DNA from: Sandaracinus sp.
Lineage (GTDB): Bacteria; Myxococcota_A; Polyangia; Polyangiales; Houyiibacteriaceae
DNA length: 46,799 nucleotides
Assembly: GCA_002699025.1 (NCBI GenBank)
Contig: PABA01000228.1
Coordinates: 12,017-58,815 of the forward strand
Reading direction: 5' to 3'
A program made the translations under genes and the position numbers. The notes beneath the pieces were generated by a model, which was not told the origin of the DNA, searched no databases, and saw nothing but the letters and a program-made list of their open reading frames with translations. Positions 42,764 through 46,799 of the stretch are shown here, piece after piece. Each line of letters starts with the position of its first letter. The first letter of the stretch is position 1.

Positions 42764-45586
42764 TCAGCGCGCTCTCGGTCGCTCGATGCGGTCCGCGCAG
42801 CGGGCTTCGTCGGCCTGCCCGGAGCGGGCGCCCACGAGGCCCGAGAAGGTCCCCCCTCTCGCGCGGGGGAAGCGGCAGGCGCAGAACTCGCCGTCCCAGC
42901 CGCGCCAGGCGCAGGACCAGCCGAGCTGCTCGGCGTCGGCGCAGCAGGTGTGACACGCCTCCTCGGAGCCGGCCGTGCGGTGGCAGCGCGTCGCGAGCCC
43001 GTCGCCCAGGCTCACGGCGGACGGATCGACCCCGGGCGCCACGCTCGAGAGCGCCTCCGCGTCGAAGCGGCCGCCGGCGCGCAGGAAGCCACGGACCTGC
43101 CGCAAGCGCGGCGCGGTGACGGCGACCCCCTCGGGCGCGCCGAGCTCGAGGTCGCCTTCGACCTCGCGGAGCGCGGGCAGGGACGCCGGCGAGGCGAGCG
43201 CCCCGAGGTGGAGACGCAGGTCGCCCGCGACCTCGGCCAACGCCCCGAAGGCCGCGAAGGTCGCGAGCTCGGGGGCGCCGTCGACGTAGACGCCGTCGGC
43301 GGTGGACAGCGCGTCGAAGCCGCGGAGCGCCACGAGCGACGGCGTGTCGGCGACGACGACGTGCCGGGCGGAGGCGAGGGCGCGGAAGCCGGTGAGGCGC
43401 TCGAGCTCCGGGACCCGCTCGACGTGGAGCGAGCCATCGATGGCCTCGAGGGCGCCGAACCCCTCGATGGAGCGCAGGCGCTCGAGATCGGTGATCCAGA
43501 TCGGCCCGCCGACGCGCTCGAGCGCGGGGAAGGGCCCGAGGGACTCCAAGGTCGCGTCGTCGTCGATCCGGACGCGGCCGCCGACCTCGCGGAGCCGGGG
43601 CAGCTCGACGCGCTCGACGGCGCGATTGCGGCGGACCGTCAACGAGCCGTCGACGCGCTCGAGGGCCGGGAGGCTCAGCGCCAGCAGGTCGTGGCTGGCC
43701 ACGACCTCCAGGTCACGCCCGATCACCCGCAGACCGGTCAGCGCGCCGGTGTCGATGGCCCCCTCGGCCCGGACCACGTTCAGGTGCTCGACCCGCTCCA
43801 GGCCCGCGAGCCCGCTCAGGTCCGCGGGCCGCTCGAGCCAGAGCGCGCGGGCGTAGCGGATGCGCGACAGCGGGCTCAGGTCGACGGCAGCCGCCTCGAT
43901 CTCGAGGGAGCCGTCGATCCACTCGCAGCCGCGCTCGACGAGGTAGGCGACGTCCTCGTTCCGGCTCACGCGGCGAGGGCCACAGCGCGTGTGGCCGTCG
44001 ATGTACCGCTCGACCTCCGCGACGCGGGCCCGAGGGACGACGGTGATCCGATGCTCCCCGGTGAAGACGACGGTCCCGTCCGCCGTCACCGATGGGGGCG
44101 CCACCGCGTCGGCGCGCCTGGGGAGGTCGACCCGGGCCCGGAGCGCGCCCTCGGCTCCGTGGATCCACAGCTGCTTGGCCGAGGTCATCGCGTAGACGTC
44201 GCCGCCCGGTCCGAGGGCGAGCCCCCCGATGACCCCGTCCCCGAGCTCCCGGCGCCAGAGCTCCTCGCCCTCGAGGTCGACCGCGACGACGACGCCGTCC
44301 CGGTTCGAGGCGTAGACGCGGTCGGCGGCGGCGACCGGTCGCTCGAGCACGCCGATCCAGTCGCCCAGGTCGACGCGCCAGCGCTCGGCGCCGTCCGCGC
44401 GCCCGACGGCGACGAGCACCCCGCTCCGGGCGGCGACGAGCACGAGGTCCTCGCCCGCGAAGGTGACGTCGGTGAGCGGTCCCGCGCCGAGGTCCGTCCG
44501 CCAGCGCTCGCGTCCATCGCTCGGGTCGAGGGCGACCACCGCCGACGCGCCCTCGCCGGGTTCTTCGGGATCCCACGAGCTGAGGACCACCGCTCCGTCC
44601 TCGTCCACGAGCGGCGCCGTGGCCAGCGCGCCGGGCAGGTCCGCGCTCCAGCCGAGCGCTCCGTCGGGCTCGAGCGCGACCAGGGAGGCCTCGCCTCCTC
44701 GCGTGGCGTTCACCGGCACGAAGATCGCCGACGAGGTCAGCGCGGCGGCCGCGGCGACGGGACCATCGAGGCGGCGGCGCCAGCGCGTCCGGCCGTCCGT
44801 GTCGAGACGGGCGAAGGTGCGGGGGCCGTCGGCGCCGTAGATGGTCCCGTCGGCGGCGACCACGGGCTGCGGTCGGCGCCGCCGGTAGCGCGCGGAGCCT
44901 GCGGGGGCGCCGCCCGCGCCAGCCGCCCCACCACCGCCGAGCGCTCGGAGCAGGCTGGCCCGGCGTACGGCCTCGAGGGCCTTGGAGCGTGCGGCGCGCT
45001 GGGCTGCTCCGGTCGAGCTGGCGGAGCCGGACCGAGAGGAGGCGCCGAGGGGCTCGACGTCGCGGGCCTGCTGTTCCCAGCGGACCTCGCCGTCGAGGTC
45101 GTAGGCCCTCAGACCGTCCGGCCCGGAGACGACCAGCGCGCCCTCGTCACCGGCCGGCGCCGGTGGGCCGATGCGGGGCGCTGGCCACGGCGTGCGCCGA
45201 CCGGCCGCGCTGCCGACGATCGCGAGGACGTCGCCGCCGCGCCGCCGCTCCCGGGGCGGCCAGGCGTGGATCGCCCGCGTGTCCGCGCCGACCATGCGCA
45301 GGGCGCCGGTGCGCCGGGGGCCGCCGCCGCCGGCGGGCCATCGGGCGTCTTCGGGGTGGCCCGCGGGGGCGAGCTGCGGCTGGGCCAGCGCGGTCAGATC
45401 GCGGGCTCGGTCCGCGGCGGCGTCCTCGTCGGCGGCCTCGGGCGCCGTCTCTTCGGCGTCCTCCGTCGGGGCTGCGGGCGGAACGATCGGGGTCGGGGAC
45501 GGGACCGCCGGGGGCTCATCCGAGCTCGTGGAGGCCCCGCAGGCCACGGAGACTCCGACGAGCCCCAGGAGAAGCAGGCAACGCAT
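42764..45586 (-). CDS. lipoprotein with PQQ beta-propeller and L-domain repeats
   Basis: 940 aa. The signal peptide MRCLLLLGLVGVSVAC has lipobox VSVAC, followed by a Pro/Ala/Glu linker. Residues about 140-540 are PQQ-type propeller blades (GLRAYDLDGEVRWEQQ, GWSADLPGALATAPLVDEDG, LDPSDGRERWRTDLG, VAVDLEGEELWRRELG), interrupted near 185-245 by a Gly/Ala/Ser/Arg-rich insert. Residues about 580-860 are receptor L-domain-like leucine-rich repeats (LPALERVDGSLTVRRN, GFGALEAIDGSLHVERVPELERL). The last 80 residues hold a Cys cluster (CHTCCADAEQLGWSCAW...CAC). Probably extracellular or periplasmic, for ligand or surface recognition; exact role unknown. ATG 45586 is preferred, with TAGGGT 8 nt upstream. 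Confidence 0.85.
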   Translation of the reverse strand: MRCLLLLGLVGVSVACGASTSSDEPPAVPSPTPIVPPAAPTEDAEETAPEAADEDAAADRARDLTALAQPQLAPAGHPEDARWPAGGGGPRRTGALRMVGADTRAIHAWPPRERRRGGDVLAIVGSAAGRRTPWPAPRIGPPAPAGDEGALVVSGPDGLRAYDLDGEVRWEQQARDVEPLGASSRSGSASSTGAAQRAARSKALEAVRRASLLRALGGGGAAGAGGAPAGSARYRRRRPQPVVAADGTIYGADGPRTFARLDTDGRTRWRRRLDGPVAAAAALTSSAIFVPVNATRGGEASLVALEPDGALGWSADLPGALATAPLVDEDGAVVLSSWDPEEPGEGASAVVALDPSDGRERWRTDLGAGPLTDVTFAGEDLVLVAARSGVLVAVGRADGAERWRVDLGDWIGVLERPVAAADRVYASNRDGVVVAVDLEGEELWRRELGDGVIGGLALGPGGDVYAMTSAKQLWIHGAEGALRARVDLPRRADAVAPPSVTADGTVVFTGEHRITVVPRARVAEVERYIDGHTRCGPRRVSRNEDVAYLVERGCEWIDGSLEIEAAAVDLSPLSRIRYARALWLERPADLSGLAGLERVEHLNVVRAEGAIDTGALTGLRVIGRDLEVVASHDLLALSLPALERVDGSLTVRRNRAVERVELPRLREVGGRVRIDDDATLESLGPFPALERVGGPIWITDLERLRSIEGFGALEAIDGSLHVERVPELERLTGFRALASARHVVVADTPSLVALRGFDALSTADGVYVDGAPELATFAAFGALAEVAGDLRLHLGALASPASLPALREVEGDLELGAPEGVAVTAPRLRQVRGFLRAGGRFDAEALSSVAPGVDPSAVSLGDGLATRCHRTAGSEEACHTCCADAEQLGWSCAWRGWDGEFCACRFPRARGGTFSGLVGARSGQADEARCADRIERPRAR

Positions 45587-45594
45587 CGTCGCCG

Positions 45595-45600
45595 ACCCTA
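45595..45600 (-). promoter_or_regulatory. -10 element TAGGGT, near-leaderless arrangement
   Basis: On the minus strand TAGGGT, 8 nt, ATG 45586. Confidence 0.5.
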
Positions 45601-45647
45601 CTGCGACGGCGCGATCTCGCATCGAGCTTCCGCACGGTGCCCCGGTC

Positions 45648-45735
45648 CGGGCGAGCGACCGCCGGGCGAGCGACCGCCGGCCGACGTCACCCGCGGCGCT
45701 CACCCCCCGCGGCGCTCACCCCCCGCGGCGCTTAC
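45648..45735. repeat. short tandem repeats in a divergent promoter region
   Basis: CGGGCGAGCGACCGC twice with a 15-bp period (45648, 45663), then GCGGCGCT(C/T)ACC three times with a 16-bp period (45693, 45709, 45725). Confidence 0.7.
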
Positions 45736-45746
45736 CTCCCGCGTCA

Positions 45747-45774
45747 TTGCCGCATCGCGCCGCGCCCGCAGGCT
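45747..45774 (+). promoter_or_regulatory. candidate promoter of the alpha/beta hydrolase gene
   Basis: TTGCCG, 16 bp, CAGGCT (45769-45774), then 7 nt to ATG 45782. Same spacing and -10 hexamer as the Acg operon promoter, but leaderless. Confidence 0.45.
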
Positions 45775-45781
45775 TCTCCCC

Positions 45782-46684
45782 ATGACCGACGCACGCTCTC
45801 CGCTGGGCCCCGCGCCCGCGTTCTTCGACCTCGACGCGGCCCGCGTGGCCTGCTGGCAGATGGGCCCGACCGGCGCGCCCGACCTGCTCTTCGTGCACGG
45901 CTGGCCGCTCCACGCGGCCACCTGGCGCCACGTCGCGCCCGTGCTCGCCGAGCGCTTCCGCTGCCACCTCGTCGACCTTCCCACGACCGGCGCCTCGCCC
46001 TGGGACGCCACGACACCCGTCGGGCTCCGCCAGCACGCCGAGACGCTCCGCCAGCTCGTGGAGGCCCTCGGGCTCGCGCGCCTCGGCCTCGTCGCCCACG
46101 ACAGCGGCGGCGCCATTGCGCGCCTCCTCGCCGCCGAGCTCGGCGAGCGGGTCTACGGCATGGTGCTGAGCGGTACCGAGATCCCCGGCCACCACCCGCT
46201 CCTCTTCGACGTGCTCACCCGCACCCTCCGCCTCCCCGGGAGCGCCGCCGTCCTCCGCGGGCTCCTCCGCTCGCCGCGCTACGTGCGCTCGCGCTTCGGC
46301 TTCGGCGGCTGCTTCGCCGACCGGAGCCGCCTCGAGGGCGAGTTCGCCGAGCTCTTCATCGCGCCGCTCCAGGACCGGCGCGTGCTCGAAGGCCAGCTCC
46401 GCCTCGCCCAGGCCATCGACTGGTCCGTCGTCGCCGAGCTCGAAGAGACGCACCGCCGCATCCCCGCGCCGGCGCTCCTCCTCTGGGGCCGCCACGACCC
46501 CTTCTTCCCCGCGGCGAAGGCCGAGGCCATGGCCGACCAGTTCCCCGGCGGCGCCCGCTTCGAGTGCTTCGAGGACGCCGCCCTCCTCGCCCACGAGGAG
46601 CACCCCGAGCGCTTCGCCCGCGCCAGCCTCGCCTTCCTCGAGCGCCTCGTGGAGCCGGCGCGCCCCCTGCGCGTCACCGCCTGA
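45782..46684 (+). CDS. alpha/beta hydrolase
   Basis: 300 aa. DLLFVHGWPLHAATWRHVAPVL gives the oxyanion HG motif. LVAHDSGGAIARLLAAE has the nucleophile elbow with Asp in place of Ser-x-Gly (H-D-S-G-G), as in haloalkane dehalogenases and epoxide hydrolases, so D is the likely nucleophile. LLLWGRHDPFFPAAKAE carries the acid and AALLAHEEHPERFA the His. Dehalogenase, epoxide hydrolase or fluoroacetate-type activity is possible; the substrate is unknown. No signal peptide. Confidence 0.88.
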   Translation: MTDARSPLGPAPAFFDLDAARVACWQMGPTGAPDLLFVHGWPLHAATWRHVAPVLAERFRCHLVDLPTTGASPWDATTPVGLRQHAETLRQLVEALGLARLGLVAHDSGGAIARLLAAELGERVYGMVLSGTEIPGHHPLLFDVLTRTLRLPGSAAVLRGLLRSPRYVRSRFGFGGCFADRSRLEGEFAELFIAPLQDRRVLEGQLRLAQAIDWSVVAELEETHRRIPAPALLLWGRHDPFFPAAKAEAMADQFPGGARFECFEDAALLAHEEHPERFARASLAFLERLVEPARPLRVTA

Positions 46685-46710
46685 GCCCCACCCGCTCGGC
46701 GCCCCGGACA

Positions 46711-46799
46711 CCACGCGTCCAGCGGACGCCGCCACGCGTCCAGCGGACGCCGCCACGCGTCCAGCGGACGCCGCCACGCGTCCAGCGGACGCCGCCACG
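46711..46799. repeat. 21-bp tandem repeat running off the window
   Basis: CCACGCGTCCAGCGGACGCCG with starts at 46711, 46732, 46753, 46774 and 46795 (cut by the window end). Exactly 21 bp, near-identical copies; the full length is unknown. Confidence 0.85.

Noticed and set aside
42950-46684. 1244-aa plus-strand frame ending in the hydrolase
   Set aside because: Its first part is antisense to the PQQ lipoprotein; only the hydrolase from 45782 is real.

Overview
The window looks like chromosomal DNA of a very GC-rich, large-genome deltaproteobacterial lineage, most likely Myxococcota (Polyangiales or Sandaracinaceae type). The basis is the codon use (G/C at almost every third position), long TPR proteins with Pro/Ala-rich linkers, several lipoproteins of unknown function, a MopE-type Asp/Cys repeat lipoprotein, a PQQ-propeller plus L-domain lipoprotein, and abundant intergenic minisatellites. 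The lineage is inferred; no rRNA or marker gene is present.

Layout. 1-1731: an IS1182-type transposase, probably cut by the window start. 1732-2204: a GC-rich hexamer array. 2205-6239: a large one-TM TPR protein. 6301-8652: family-B DNA polymerase II. 8754-9834: a GyrB-like ATPase/transducer without TOPRIM, split by a frameshift, then a small lipoprotein. 10519-12399: an aldo/keto reductase and an FAH-family hydrolase. 12393-15961 (minus): a Na,K-ATPase-like P2C pump and a tandem universal stress protein, forming an operon. 16466-22634: a propeller-like protein, three lipoproteins and an anchored NAPE-PLD-like metallohydrolase. 22870-27462: a 74-aa protein, a large ArnT-like glycosyltransferase and a small membrane protein. 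27469-30093 (minus): an operon for Acg-type nitroreductase, an envelope protein and TetR, with two identical-arm operators on its promoter. 30398-33662 (minus): a PEBP/YbhB protein, a MopE-like lipoprotein and a LysR regulator. 34267-35307: 4-hydroxyphenylpyruvate dioxygenase, separated from LysR by a 37-bp tandem array and two inverted repeats. 35772-37094: a TPR-like protein. 37318-38133 (minus): an XRE/MmyB regulator, divergent from a four-gene operon with start/stop overlaps (38365-42663) encoding two cyclopropane-synthase-type methyltransferases, a flavin amine oxidase-like enzyme and a DUF1365 protein, a likely phospholipid fatty-acid modification pathway. 42764-45586 (minus): the PQQ/L-domain lipoprotein. 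45782-46684: an alpha/beta hydrolase. The window ends in a 21-bp tandem repeat.

Two signals recur across unrelated genes. (1) At least nine start codons lie 6-9 nt downstream of a TANNNT hexamer, so transcription would start at or beside the start codon (leaderless mRNAs), while other genes have a clear Shine-Dalgarno. (2) C-rich (CCCSTG)n hexamer tracts lie about 17-21 nt past the stop codon of three unrelated genes (58 nt for the transposase), always with the C-rich strand as the coding strand, suggesting a gene-end element.

The four-gene lipid operon with its divergent regulator, the double-operator Acg/TetR operon, the TOPRIM-less GyrB-like protein and the bacterial P2C ATPase are the biologically most interesting loci. 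I saw no CRISPR array, tRNA, rRNA or prophage.
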